Origin: Chryseobacterium sp. SORGH_AS_0447
GTDB lineage: Bacteria; Bacteroidota; Bacteroidia; Flavobacteriales; Weeksellaceae
DNA length: 64,000 bases
NCBI RefSeq assembly: GCF_030818695.1
Contig: NZ_JAUTAR010000001.1
Coordinates: 3,900,501 to 3,964,500 of the forward strand
Direction: 5' to 3'
Positions 33,273 to 43,032 of the stretch are shown one piece after another; within the stretch, counting starts at the first letter, position 1, and the number at the start of each line of letters is the position of its first letter. The translations under genes and the position numbers were made by a program. The notes beneath the pieces are model-generated. The model saw only the letters and a program-made list of their open reading frames with translations, was not told the origin of the DNA and searched no databases.

Positions 33273-34997
33273 TTATATATTCCCGTTACTTTCAAGCTCC
33301 TCCCGCCTCTTCTTAATAAAGTCCGTAGGTCGGATGCCATTGATCTCGAAGAAGAGATCTGAAAAATTCTGCCGGGATGCGATGCCGCATTCTCTGGCGA
33401 GGGTTTCGATATTGTATTTTAAATATCTTTTATCCTCAAAAAGAAGGTTAGTGATGTAATTGATCCGGAGCTCGCTCAGGTATTTGTTGAAATTAACCTT
33501 TTTATATTCGTTGATAACCTGGGAAAGGTAGTTGGAATTAGTACCAAGTTGGGCGGCCAGCTTACTGATCGTTAAACCTTTTTGGGTAAACTCTTTTTTC
33601 TCTTCAAAAATTTTCAGTTTTTGCAACAGCTCTTCGACCTTATTTTCGTTCAGCCCGGATTTTTTCTCTTCTATAATCGGGATAGCTGTTATTTCCTCTT
33701 TTTCTTTTTCTACGCTTTGGGTTGCAGCAAATTTCTCTTCTACCAATACATATTTCTGCTGAATTTCTTTTGCTTTTTTATGTCTCCTCGTTAATAAAGC
33801 CACAAGCCCTACTGCCCAAACAATCAGAACGATAATAATGATTGTCCCAAGATAGTTGATCTTTTGCAGCTTATCTTTTTCTTCCAGCAAGGTATTGGTG
33901 TCGTAATCTTTATGCATTTTCGGCGAAAGGTAAATGAAATCCTTAGACATAATACTGTCTGCCTTCAGAAGCTGACTGGTATAATACAGCTGTTGCACCT
34001 GATTTTTTTCCTTTTTAGAATGATCAATCAGGATTTCATAGTTTTCCCTTAATTCAGGAAGCATAAACTGGTGCTTTCGGAAGATGGAATCGATCTTTTT
34101 AAAATAAACAATGGATTCTTTCGTCTTTTTGAGACTGGAATAGCTTTTCCCGATGTAAAAATAACCCACCGAAAGCCTGGCAAAATCACGGCTGCCCTTG
34201 ATAGCAGGCAAAGATTCGTTTAAATTTTTTAAGGCAGACGGAAACCGGTTGTTCCGGTATTCAGAAATCCCTCTTGAAAGCAGAAAGTATCCTTTTTCAA
34301 GATCATATTCAGGATCTTCGCCAATTTCTGAAAAGCCCGTCTGTATGGCAGCATCGGCTTCCTGATACCTTCCAAGATGCCTATAGCAGATAACAAGCTG
34401 ATAGAGGCTGTTCAGGTATCCTTTTTTATTGTTGTAAATCTCGTTCGGATGAAGCTTAGTAATCTGTCTTGTTTTCCCCCGGTAATGTTCAAGACATTTC
34501 ATAAAGAGCTCGGAAGCATCGTCATAGTACCCGAGATAGCTTTTGATAACCCCGATATGATACAGGTTCTGGTATCTGAGGTACTCATTTTTTGTGTTTT
34601 TCGAATATTTATAGGCTTCGAGGTACTCGTTAAGGGCAAGCTGATATTTTTTGTAGTGGTAATAATACACCACTCCTTTATCGATATGTGAAATAATCCG
34701 GAGATCTTCACTTCTGGACTGGTTGGCGGCCCAGATCATACTGTCGGCATATTTCAGCTTATCTTCACTTAAGAAAGCATAATATACCGCGTCTTTATAT
34801 CCCTGAACGAGTTTTTCATAGTTCTTTTCCTTTTTCGCCTTATTAATATATGGTTGAAGAAAAGGAAAGGCTTTCTGATCATTTTCAGGAAAATTTTCAT
34901 ATTTCTCACGCAGTTTATAGAAATCACTATAGCCATCCTGAGACAGGAGGGCTGTAAAAATTCCGGTAAAAATGAGAAATAATAGTTTTTTGACCAC
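33273..34997 (-). CDS. TPR-containing AraC-family transcriptional regulator (membrane-bound)
   Basis: The 574-residue protein begins at a GTG (34997-34995), the only start in frame after an upstream stop. A signal peptide (~1-19) leads into a periplasmic TPR region (~70-330), then a transmembrane helix (IIIIVLIVWAVGLVALL, ~386-402), a coiled cytoplasmic linker (~405-450) and a C-terminal AraC-type double helix-turn-helix (~470-570, including LAAQLGTNSNYLSQVIN and ASRQNFSDLFFEINGIRPTDFIKK, first part). This layout is common in Bacteroidota and suggests signal sensing across the inner membrane. Targets are unknown. Confidence 0.88.
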   Translation of the reverse strand: MVKKLLFLIFTGIFTALLSQDGYSDFYKLREKYENFPENDQKAFPFLQPYINKAKKEKNYEKLVQGYKDAVYYAFLSEDKLKYADSMIWAANQSRSEDLRIISHIDKGVVYYYHYKKYQLALNEYLEAYKYSKNTKNEYLRYQNLYHIGVIKSYLGYYDDASELFMKCLEHYRGKTRQITKLHPNEIYNNKKGYLNSLYQLVICYRHLGRYQEADAAIQTGFSEIGEDPEYDLEKGYFLLSRGISEYRNNRFPSALKNLNESLPAIKGSRDFARLSVGYFYIGKSYSSLKKTKESIVYFKKIDSIFRKHQFMLPELRENYEILIDHSKKEKNQVQQLYYTSQLLKADSIMSKDFIYLSPKMHKDYDTNTLLEEKDKLQKINYLGTIIIIVLIVWAVGLVALLTRRHKKAKEIQQKYVLVEEKFAATQSVEKEKEEITAIPIIEEKKSGLNENKVEELLQKLKIFEEKKEFTQKGLTISKLAAQLGTNSNYLSQVINEYKKVNFNKYLSELRINYITNLLFEDKRYLKYNIETLARECGIASRQNFSDLFFEINGIRPTDFIKKRREELESNGNI

Positions 34998-35366
34998 CTT
35001 AGTAAATTATTTTCTCTACAATCCGGGGTCAAAAGTACATAAAATACCTTAGTTTTTATCATTGAAGATTGAATTAATAGCAAATATCGAACTATTTCTA
35101 TTTTACAAAATAATAAATTAAAGATCAGCCCATTAAATATCCCTAATTCACGAATTAAGACGTCATAATTTATAAATCGAGACAACAACCATTTTTTTTT
35201 ATCACGGCAAGATTATAATTTCGAACTCAGAAAACAAACCGAAAACAAAACTAAACTGAGACCACCTTTAAGATGATATGAATAGAACAGCTAAAAAAAC
35301 ACGGTAAGATAAATTTCAGGGTAAAAACTAATAGAAAAAACATGATGATTCTATTCATAAATCTCA

Positions 35367-35415
35367 CCACCTTCCTTAATCGGAATAATTACTTTTAGGG
35401 AAGGCTGGTTTTTTT
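35367..35415 (+). terminator. Terminator-like hairpin in the gene-free region
   Basis: CCTTCC pairs with GGAAGG and CCA with TGG around a one-base bulge; the loop is long (23 bases) and a seven-T run follows. There is no obvious gene upstream on this strand. Confidence 0.45.
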
Positions 35416-35571
35416 AAAATTTAATTTTTTTTATAAACTAATAACCATTTTTATAAAAATTAATAACCATTTATACAATTAATGTAGTTGCCTGTTTGTG
35501 AAATTAGGTAATGAGGGGAAGAAAGGTTGTTTTATACGACCTTCTTTTTACTAACATTTTCAGTTTTAATC

Positions 35572-35611
35572 GAAAAGAGACTGTCCCTTGCGGGCAGCCT
35601 CTTTTCTTTTT
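35572..35611 (+). terminator. Terminator-like hairpin next to the efflux operon end
   Basis: GAAAAGAG pairs with CTCTTTTC, extended inward by CTG/CAG and CCC/GGG around a TTGC loop. T-rich DNA follows on the plus strand, but the hairpin lies 21 bases past the stop of the leftward channel gene, so it may end that operon. Confidence 0.6.
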
Positions 35612-35631
35612 AAAACATTAAGGATTTACAA

Positions 35632-37074
35632 TCACTTCCAGCCTCCGCCTAAGCTTTTGTAAATATCGACAACTGTACTCAGCTGTTTTTGTTTTGCTTC
35701 CACCAGTTCCATTTTGGCATCCAGCGCATCTCTCTGGTTCAGAAGAACCTCCAGATAATCGGCGCGTGAATTCCGGAACAGCTGATTCGCAATATCTATC
35801 GATTGTTCAAGCGATTTTGTTTCCTGGGATTTCAGCTGGTAATACTGATCAAGGTTTTTTATTTTCGACATTAGATTCGCCACATCCAGATAGGCATTCA
35901 AAATCGTTTTATCATATTCGTACAACGCCTGGATCTGTCTTGCATCAGCAGTCTGGAAATTGGCTTTAATCGCGCTTTTATTAATCAGCGGACCGGCCAA
36001 TTCCCCTGCAAGACTTGCAGCCATAGATTCCGGCAGTTTTACGAGGTACGAAGGTTTAAAAGCCTCCAATCCGAGGGTGGCAGAAATTTCCAGCGTAGGA
36101 TAAAATTCTTTTCTTGCCGCTTCCACATCCAGCTTTGAAGATTTCAGCTCCAGTTCCGCTTGTTTGATGTCCGGACGGTTTGCCAGCAATTGGGATGGAA
36201 TTCCCGTATACACCGTCTGCGGGATCGTTGTCATAAAGTTTTCCTTCGTTCTTACAATCGGCTGCGGATAGCGTCCGCAAAGGGCATTAATTTGATTTTC
36301 TTTTTCGGTAATTTCCTGGCGGATGGTATATTCCGTTGCTTTGGATTTTGCCAGTTCCGCTTCAAATTTCTTCACGGCAAGTTCCGTAGCTGCCGCCGCT
36401 TCTTTCTGGATTTTTGAAACTTCCAGCGCTTTCTGCTGAAGCTTTATATACTGCTGAATGATATCCAGCTGGTTATCGAGAGCAAGCAAATCATAATAAT
36501 TGTCTGCCACTTCTTCAATCAGATTAGACAGTACGAAATTCTTTCCTTCAACCGTGGAAAGATAATGGGCAACAGCAGATTCTTTTTCGGTTCTCAGCTT
36601 TTTCCAGATGTCGATCTCCCAGTTGGCCGTTAGTCCGCCACCAAAATTCATGATTGGATCCGGCACTGCTTTGCCCGGTTCAATATCCGTACTGGCATCA
36701 CCGGCTCCTTCACTGGTGTAACGTCCTACTTTTGTAACTCCTGCACCACCTCCGGCAGTAACCGTAGGCGCGAGTCTTCCTTTTTTAGCAAGAACATTGC
36801 TTTTGGCAATTTCAATTTCCTGCAGGGTAATCATCAGCTCCTGATTGTTTTTCAGCGATGTTTCAATCAGCGCTACTAAATTAGGATCTGTAAAGAATTG
36901 TCTCCAGGGTGTTGTTCCGCTGTTATTGTTAGCGTCTCCCTGATCTTCCTGATTAAAGTTCTGAGGTACATTTTCTTTAACCTCATCTTTTATGACGGTC
37001 GCCATCGGCGCCTTACAGCTTGCTAAAACAAGCGATAAGGCAATGGCTGCTATATACTTATTATAAATCTTCAT
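35632..37074 (-). CDS. Outer-membrane efflux channel (TolC/OprM type)
   Basis: The start chosen is the ATG at 37074 (MKIYNKYIAAIALS...), three codons inside the longest frame, giving 480 residues with a lipobox at LVLASCKAP. The protein shows the duplicated helical/barrel pattern of outer-membrane factors, with ALIETSLKNNQELMI and the second-repeat LLANRPDIKQAELELKSSKLDVEAARKEFYP region (first part LLANRPDIKQAELEL). It forms the exit duct of the RND pump encoded just upstream; its start overlaps the pump's 3' end by 14 bases. Confidence 0.92.
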   Translation of the reverse strand: MKIYNKYIAAIALSLVLASCKAPMATVIKDEVKENVPQNFNQEDQGDANNNSGTTPWRQFFTDPNLVALIETSLKNNQELMITLQEIEIAKSNVLAKKGRLAPTVTAGGGAGVTKVGRYTSEGAGDASTDIEPGKAVPDPIMNFGGGLTANWEIDIWKKLRTEKESAVAHYLSTVEGKNFVLSNLIEEVADNYYDLLALDNQLDIIQQYIKLQQKALEVSKIQKEAAAATELAVKKFEAELAKSKATEYTIRQEITEKENQINALCGRYPQPIVRTKENFMTTIPQTVYTGIPSQLLANRPDIKQAELELKSSKLDVEAARKEFYPTLEISATLGLEAFKPSYLVKLPESMAASLAGELAGPLINKSAIKANFQTADARQIQALYEYDKTILNAYLDVANLMSKIKNLDQYYQLKSQETKSLEQSIDIANQLFRNSRADYLEVLLNQRDALDAKMELVEAKQKQLSTVVDIYKSLGGGWK

Positions 37075-40000
37075 ATTTATCATCGTGTTGATACGGTTCT
37101 GTTTGTTCTGTTAACGGGTTTTCCTCTTCATATCTGGCCAGTTTCGACTTATCGGCCAGGGTTCCGAAGATGTAATACAATCCAGGGATAATCATCAGTC
37201 CGAAGACGGTTCCGATCAGCATTCCTCCGGCAGCAGCGGTACCGATGGTCCGGTTCCCGATTGCACCCGGACCGGTTGCAAACACCAATGGAATCAATCC
37301 TGCGATGAAGGCGAATGAGGTCATCAGGATCGGACGGAAACGGATGGCAGCCCCTTCAATGGCGGCCTGCGCAACAGGAATTCCTTCTTCGGCTTTCTTC
37401 TGTACGGCAAATTCCACAATCAACACGGCATTTTTACCTAAGAGACCGATGAGCATGACCATTGCTACCTGAGCGTAGATGTTGTTTTCCAGTCCTAATA
37501 ATTTCAGGCATAAGAACGCTCCGAAGATCCCCGTCGGCAATGAAAGGATTACCGGCAACGGAAGAATGAAACTTTCATATTGAGCGGACAGAATAAGATA
37601 AACAAATCCCAAACATACCAGGAAGATATATATTGCTTCATTACCGCGGCTTACTTCATCTTTTGAAATACCTGCCCAGTCGATCCCGAAACCTCTCGGA
37701 AGGGTTTTATCCGCCACTTCCTTGATCGCTGCAATCGCCTGTCCGGAACTATAGCCCGGTGCCGGAGTTCCACTCACCTGTGCCGAATTGTACATATTAT
37801 GTCTCGTCATCTCGGAAAGACCGTATACTTTCTCAAGATGCATGAAATCCGAATAAGGAACCATTTCGCCTTTATCGTTCTTCACATAAAGCTTCAGTAA
37901 ATCCGTAGGTAACGCCCGGTATTGCGGACCTGCCTGAACGATTACTTTATAAGGCCTGTCGAAACGGATGAAACTGGTTTCGTAGTTGGAACCGATCAGC
38001 GTAGATAAATTATCCATCGCATTTTCAATCGTTACTCCTTTCTGCTCGGCAAGATCGTTGTCAATTTTCAGCATATACTGAGGAAAACTCGCCGAATAGA
38101 AGGTAAATGCAGAACCCAGTTCAGGACGCTTTTTAAGCTCTTTCACAAAGTCGTTGCTCACCTGCTCCATCTTATGGTAGTCCCCGGTTCCCGCTTTATC
38201 CAGCAAACGAAGCTCAAACCCTCCTGCGGCACCATATCCCGGAACGGATGGCGGCTGGAAGAATTCGATATTCGCACCCGGAATATTCTTGGCTTTTTCT
38301 TCAAGCTTTTCAATAATTTCACCGGCAGATTCTTTACGGTCTTCCCAGCTTTTAAGGTTGATCAGACAGGTACCGGAGTTTGAACCTGTACCTTCTGTTA
38401 AAATCTCATATCCTGCAAGCGAGGAAACCGACTGTACTCCATCGATATCTTCCGATTCTTTCAGCAATTCCCTGGCAATCTGGTTGGTTCTCTCCAGCGT
38501 GGAGCCCGGAGGCGTCTGAATGATGGCATAGATCATCCCCTGGTCTTCCGCCGGGATAAATCCTGAAGGAAGGGAGTTGCTGAGGAAAAAGGTGCATGCA
38601 CAGAACGCTAACAGTAAAGGAAGGGTAATGCTTTTTTTCTTTACCGTTTTATTCAGCATTTTTTCATATTTCCCTGCGCCTTTGTTGAATAATCCGTTGA
38701 ATTTATCAAGGAAAATGGTCACCGGCGTTCTTTTCTTCGGTTTTCCGTGGTTGTTCTTTAAGATCAAAGCACATAAGGCCGGCGTAAGTGTTAAGGCCAC
38801 TACCCCGGAAAGGATGATCGCAGAAGCCATTGTAATCGAGAACTGACGGTAGAAAACCCCAACCGGACCGGACATGAACGCAATCGGAATGAATACGGAT
38901 GCCATTACGAGCGTAATTGCGATAATTGCCCCGCTGATCTCGTGCATTGCTTCTTCCGTTGCCTTCAGAGGAGATAAATGTTTTTCCTCCATCTTGGCGT
39001 GGACGGCTTCAATTACTACAATCGCGTCATCGACCACTACCCCGATCGCCATTACAAGGGCAAAGAGCGAGATCATGTTTAAAGTAATCCCGAAGGCGGA
39101 CATCACGGCAAAAGTACCTACCAGTGAAACCGGAACGGCAATGGCCGGAATTAATGTCGAACGCCAGTCTCCTAAAAACAAGAATACCACAATAGCTACC
39201 AGGATAAAGGCCTCGAATAAAGTATGGACTACTTTTTCAATCGATGCATCTAGAAATCTTGAAACGTCATAGCTGATGTCATAGTGCATTCCTTTCGGGA
39301 AGGTTGTTTTCTGCAATTCCGCCATCAAAGATTTTACGTTTTTAATAACGTCACTTGCATTGGAACCGTATGACTGCTTCACTGTGATCGCTGCCGAAGG
39401 TTTACCGTTCAGGGTAGAATAGATATCGTACATGGATGAACCGAATTCGATATCGGCTACATCTTTTAACCTGATAAATTCTCCATTCGGATTGGCTTTC
39501 AGGATGATATTCCCATAGTCTTTTTCATTATTGAAACGACCCGGGTATTTTAAAATATATTCAAAGGACTGCGATCTTTTTCCGGAGCTTTCCCCTGTTT
39601 TACCCGGAGAAGCTTCCAAACTCTGCTGGTTCAGGGCATCCATCACTTCATCTGCTGAAATACTGTATGCGGTTAAACGGTCCGGCTTCAGCCAGATACG
39701 CATGGCATATTCCCTGGTTCCGAGGATGTCGGCAAAACCTACCCCGCTTACCCTTTTCAATTCGGACATCACGTTGATATCGGCATAGTTGAAAAGGAAT
39801 TTCTGGTCGGCTTTCGGATCATCACTGTAAAGGTTGATGTACATCAGCATGTTAGGCTCTTCACGGGTAATTTTCACCCCTTCCCGCACTACCAGAGGCG
39901 GAAGCTTGTTTACTACGGAAGATACACGGTTCTGAACGTTTACAGCTGCTACATTAGGGTCGGTTCCCAAATCGAAAACCACCTGGATGGATGCTTCACC

Positions 40001-40255
40001 GTCGTTTCCGGCGTCGGAAGTCATATATTTCATCCCGGGCACCCCATTCAGACCCCTTTCCAAAGGAATAACCACGGATTTGATCAACAATTCATTGTTG
40101 GCTCCCGGATATTCCGCAGTAATATTTACTTTTGGCGGCGAAATGGACGGAAACTGGGTAACCGGCAGTTTAGTGAGCGATAAAACGCCCATAAATACGA
40201 TAATCAGAGAGATTACGATAGACAGAACAGGTCTGCGAATGAATTTCTTAAACAT
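37061..40255 (-). CDS. RND efflux pump permease (HAE1/AcrB type)
   Basis: The 1064-residue inner-membrane protein has the full RND layout: twelve helices and two large periplasmic loops. It starts with FIRRPVLSIVISLIIVFMGVL, and motif region GVVVDDAIVVIEAV in TM4 carries the Asp pair used for proton transfer; a Lys follows later in LGLLGKNAVLIVEFA. It exports amphiphilic compounds using the proton gradient. It is the middle gene of a three-gene operon, 24 bases after the adaptor stop and overlapping the channel gene. Confidence 0.95.
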   Translation of the reverse strand: MFKKFIRRPVLSIVISLIIVFMGVLSLTKLPVTQFPSISPPKVNITAEYPGANNELLIKSVVIPLERGLNGVPGMKYMTSDAGNDGEASIQVVFDLGTDPNVAAVNVQNRVSSVVNKLPPLVVREGVKITREEPNMLMYINLYSDDPKADQKFLFNYADINVMSELKRVSGVGFADILGTREYAMRIWLKPDRLTAYSISADEVMDALNQQSLEASPGKTGESSGKRSQSFEYILKYPGRFNNEKDYGNIILKANPNGEFIRLKDVADIEFGSSMYDIYSTLNGKPSAAITVKQSYGSNASDVIKNVKSLMAELQKTTFPKGMHYDISYDVSRFLDASIEKVVHTLFEAFILVAIVVFLFLGDWRSTLIPAIAVPVSLVGTFAVMSAFGITLNMISLFALVMAIGVVVDDAIVVIEAVHAKMEEKHLSPLKATEEAMHEISGAIIAITLVMASVFIPIAFMSGPVGVFYRQFSITMASAIILSGVVALTLTPALCALILKNNHGKPKKRTPVTIFLDKFNGLFNKGAGKYEKMLNKTVKKKSITLPLLLAFCACTFFLSNSLPSGFIPAEDQGMIYAIIQTPPGSTLERTNQIARELLKESEDIDGVQSVSSLAGYEILTEGTGSNSGTCLINLKSWEDRKESAGEIIEKLEEKAKNIPGANIEFFQPPSVPGYGAAGGFELRLLDKAGTGDYHKMEQVSNDFVKELKKRPELGSAFTFYSASFPQYMLKIDNDLAEQKGVTIENAMDNLSTLIGSNYETSFIRFDRPYKVIVQAGPQYRALPTDLLKLYVKNDKGEMVPYSDFMHLEKVYGLSEMTRHNMYNSAQVSGTPAPGYSSGQAIAAIKEVADKTLPRGFGIDWAGISKDEVSRGNEAIYIFLVCLGFVYLILSAQYESFILPLPVILSLPTGIFGAFLCLKLLGLENNIYAQVAMVMLIGLLGKNAVLIVEFAVQKKAEEGIPVAQAAIEGAAIRFRPILMTSFAFIAGLIPLVFATGPGAIGNRTIGTAAAGGMLIGTVFGLMIIPGLYYIFGTLADKSKLARYEEENPLTEQTEPYQHDDKYEDL

Positions 40256-40279
40256 AATTACTTACTTCATTAAAGAGTC

Positions 40280-41365
40280 CTACTCTGCTTTTAATTTCAA
40301 TGACTGAAGAACTTTTTTAGGATCCTGCTGCTTCACCTGAACTTTCTGGTCGTCTTTTACTTTCTGCACCCCTTCCAACAGGATTTTATCTCCTGTAGAA
40401 AGCCCTGAAGCTATCACGTAAAGGTCAGGCAGCTCATAAGCTACTTTTATGTTTCTTGATTTTACCGTTCCGTTTTTATCAACAACGAAGACGTATTTCT
40501 GATCCTGGATTTCATAAGTTGCTTTCTGAGGAATAAGCATGGCGTTTTTCAAAGGCAGCGTCATTCTTATTTTTCCGGTTTCGCCGTTTCTCAACAATTT
40601 GTCCGGGTTGGGGAATTTTGCCCTGAAGGCGATGTTTCCGGTTTCGCTGTCGAATTGCCCTTCAATGGTCTGCACTTCTCCTTTCTGCGGGAATACATCA
40701 CCGTTTGCCATTACCAAAGCCACCTGGTTACTCCCTCTGGAAGCTACATTTCTCTGGTAATTCAGGTATTCCGGTTCTGAAACGTTGAAATACGTATATA
40801 TATCGTTATTGTCTGAAAGGGAGGTGAGTAAATCCCCTTCATCCACTAAGCTTCCCAGTTTTAAAGGAATTCTGTCGATAATCCCTGAAAACGGTGCTTT
40901 AATGTCCGTAAACGAAAGGTGGATCTGTGCCAGCTTGGCTTCTGCGTTGGCCGCATCCAGCTTGGCTTTAGCCATTGCTCTTTCATTTTTGGAAACAATA
41001 TTGTTATTCGCCAATGTACTGGCATTTTTCAGTTCAATCGTAGCCTGGGCCACTTCTGCCTGTGCTTTCAGGAGTTCTGCCTGATAGAGTTTGGGCATAA
41101 TCCGGAATAAGGTCTGTCCCTGACGGACAAACTGGCCTTCATCTACAAAGATTTTTTCGAGAAAACCCTTTTCCTGGGCACGAACCTCGATGTTCTTTAC
41201 AGATCTGATCTGAGCCACAAATTCTTTGTCGATCACAGTATCCATAACCAGCGGCGAGGTTACGGGATAGACTGTGGCTTCTTCTTTTTCTTCTTTTTTC
41301 TTGTTACAACCTGTGAACAAAAAAATACTGCTTAGCGCAATGCCTGCGACAACTCTTTTAATCAT
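40280..41365 (-). CDS. RND efflux periplasmic adaptor (membrane fusion) lipoprotein
   Basis: The 361-residue protein has a lipoprotein signal with lipobox LFTGCNKKK. It follows the adaptor order: barrel-sandwich half (RAQEKGFLEKIFVDEGQFVRQGQ begins ~66), short alpha-hairpin (QAEVAQATIELKNASTL), second lipoyl half (IKAPFSGIIDRIPLKLG) and beta-barrel plus membrane-proximal domains. It links pump and channel. It is the first gene of the operon; no local regulator of TetR or MarR type is seen nearby. Confidence 0.94.
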   Translation of the reverse strand: MIKRVVAGIALSSIFLFTGCNKKKEEKEEATVYPVTSPLVMDTVIDKEFVAQIRSVKNIEVRAQEKGFLEKIFVDEGQFVRQGQTLFRIMPKLYQAELLKAQAEVAQATIELKNASTLANNNIVSKNERAMAKAKLDAANAEAKLAQIHLSFTDIKAPFSGIIDRIPLKLGSLVDEGDLLTSLSDNNDIYTYFNVSEPEYLNYQRNVASRGSNQVALVMANGDVFPQKGEVQTIEGQFDSETGNIAFRAKFPNPDKLLRNGETGKIRMTLPLKNAMLIPQKATYEIQDQKYVFVVDKNGTVKSRNIKVAYELPDLYVIASGLSTGDKILLEGVQKVKDDQKVQVKQQDPKKVLQSLKLKAE

Positions 41366-41507
41366 AATGTTAGAGTTTATGTAAATCGTTAATGTTTTAA
41401 ATAGGAAAATGGTAATGAGGATACGGACGATGTGATGATTACCGGCATCACAACGCAGTGTATTCCCCGCCGAACAAGTCAGCAGAAAATATTTCGGAAA
41501 AGCATGT

Positions 41508-41900
41508 TTAAATTCTGATAGAACGGATCAGAATAAATCTTCTAATGGTAGAAAATTCTGATAAAAAGCCATAAAGGACAGGCTTTAATTTTTTGAAGCT
41601 TTTTAACCCAAAAATGTAGACCAAGGTAAAAACACCTGCGAAAACAACCATTGCCTGAAAAGTATCGGAAAACTGAAAATTGTCTTCCACAAGTTCAAGC
41701 GAATAAGTATTTCCTAAATTATCAGGTGACTGCTGAACGGTAAGTTTTTCGTAAGTCTGGTTTAAGCGGTTTGCTCTTTTGGGTAAATTCTGAGAAGTAT
41801 GGTTGTTGTAGTTATTTTTTAGAGTCCTCACATTAATCTTGCTTTCCACTACGAAAAGAAGAAAAAGGGCCGTTAAAAAATATACAATATAGTTTCTCAT
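41508..41900 (-). CDS. Small membrane protein of unknown function
   Basis: The start is the ATG at 41900 (MRNYIVYFLTALF...), giving 130 residues. A TTG at 41915 extends the frame but is the end of a -7 promoter box. There is an N-terminal hydrophobic segment (~4-18) and a second near 83-100 (FQAMVVFAGVFTLVYIFGL). The loop between them is basic and Asn-rich. No family is recognised. It lies upstream of, and in line with, the efflux operon, 142 bases before the adaptor gene. Confidence 0.55.
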   Translation of the reverse strand: MRNYIVYFLTALFLLFVVESKINVRTLKNNYNNHTSQNLPKRANRLNQTYEKLTVQQSPDNLGNTYSLELVEDNFQFSDTFQAMVVFAGVFTLVYIFGLKSFKKLKPVLYGFLSEFSTIRRFILIRSIRI

Positions 41901-41912
41901 GATTTCCAGGTA

Positions 41913-41920
41913 CAAAGGTA
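41913..41920 (-). promoter_or_regulatory. -7 promoter element for the small membrane protein
   Basis: The minus strand reads TACCTTTG (TAnnTTTG), ending 12 bases before the ATG at 41900. The TTG codon opening the longer frame is inside this box. Confidence 0.5.
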
Positions 41921-42595
41921 GTTTTTAGTTTTTCTATTTTTCGACACTGGTTCATTACAATGTATTTATATTAACAATATTTAACATTACTTTAAATTAG
42001 CTGAATTTTATTAAAAAACAGCTAAAAAAAATATTTAAAAACATTAATATCAATATCTTACTACATTTAATATTCTTAATAAAATCTCCGGGATTGACTA
42101 CGTGCAAGCTATAAAATCAATCTTAATGAACAAATAATGTTAAAATTTATTAAAATATATTTTATATTAAAAATTTTATACAATTATAGCGCTTTTTAAC
42201 AAATTATAAACAATTAAAAATATTAATATTTAATTTAAATTCAAAAATGAACAAATTATTAGGTTTTATTATTTTATAAAGTGCCTAAACATTTAAGCAG
42301 TAGATTGAATTTTAATTGATAAACTTATTCAATTCATTAAATAATATAGCAAAAAGTAATCTTGAATTCACGAATAGAATTTATACTGATTTTTATACCA
42401 CAGTTATTGCCCTTAGCACAGTTTTTGTAATGGAATCTTGATTTTTCCAAAGATCAGAATATTTAAATGGGAGAAAAAATATAAGATAATTTAATTAATT
42501 TATAAAAAATTAACAAATTACTGTCAATAAAATCGTAATTTTATAGGATTACAACACCAATCTATTAATGAATCACCGAAAAATCGCTTATTATT
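41921..42595. other. Long, very AT-rich gene-free region
   Basis: This spacer lies between divergent genes and is dominated by A and T runs. No open frame of useful length, hairpin terminator, tRNA or clear TAnnTTTG promoter was seen on either strand. Confidence 0.55.
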
Positions 42596-43000
42596 ATGAA
42601 AAGATTATTAAAAACCATGACTATCGCCCTGATACCGCTTCTTACCGTAGCGGCATGCAAGCATCAGGTGAAAGAAGAAGAGGTAAGCCTTGAAAATACA
42701 ACTGAGGTTAAGAAAAATACCGATCACATCACAAAAGAGGTTTATACCGATGATTTTGGGGATCAGCTGGAGGTGGCGTTCAACGAAACACAGAATACCG
42801 TTGTAGTTCGCCTGAACGGAAAGACCTATGATCTTAAAAAGAGTGAGGAATTGCCGGAATTTACAGCAGGTGATGCCGTTTACCAGTTTTCCGATGTGCG
42901 CGGAGAGGTTACTTTTCTGAAGAAAGATTACAATATAGTCCTTTTCCACCACAAAAAGAACAAAGCTTCTTCATCAAATACGAAAATGGCTTCTTATTAA
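42596..43000 (+). CDS. Small lipoprotein, possibly MliC-like lysozyme inhibitor
   Basis: The 134-residue protein has a lipoprotein signal with lipobox LTVAACKHQ (Cys21). Residues ~50-125 have the beta-strand order of MliC/PliC lysozyme inhibitors: YTDDFGDQLEVAFNETQNT, then VVRLNGKTYDLKK, then AVYQFSDVRGEVTFLKKDY. The paired cysteines typical of many MliC proteins are missing, so the call is tentative. It is followed 32 bases later by a META-domain lipoprotein, which suggests a joint envelope-stress role. Confidence 0.5.
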   Translation: MKRLLKTMTIALIPLLTVAACKHQVKEEEVSLENTTEVKKNTDHITKEVYTDDFGDQLEVAFNETQNTVVVRLNGKTYDLKKSEELPEFTAGDAVYQFSDVRGEVTFLKKDYNIVLFHHKKNKASSSNTKMASY

Positions 43001-43032
43001 TTAATCCAATCCTTAATCACAAAATCTGAAAT

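Larger units (their letters stand above)
34998..35631. other. Gene-free region with terminator-like hairpins
   Basis: No normal gene is seen between the AraC-type regulator and the efflux operon. It holds three hairpins on the plus strand ending in T-runs: CCACCTTCC/GGAAGGcTGG at 35367-35415, an imperfect one near 35520-35552, and one at 35572-35611. A 35-codon minus-strand frame (35358-35251, hydrophobic, with GGAAGGTGGTGAG before its ATG) is also present. No matching plus-strand promoter was found. Confidence 0.5.
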
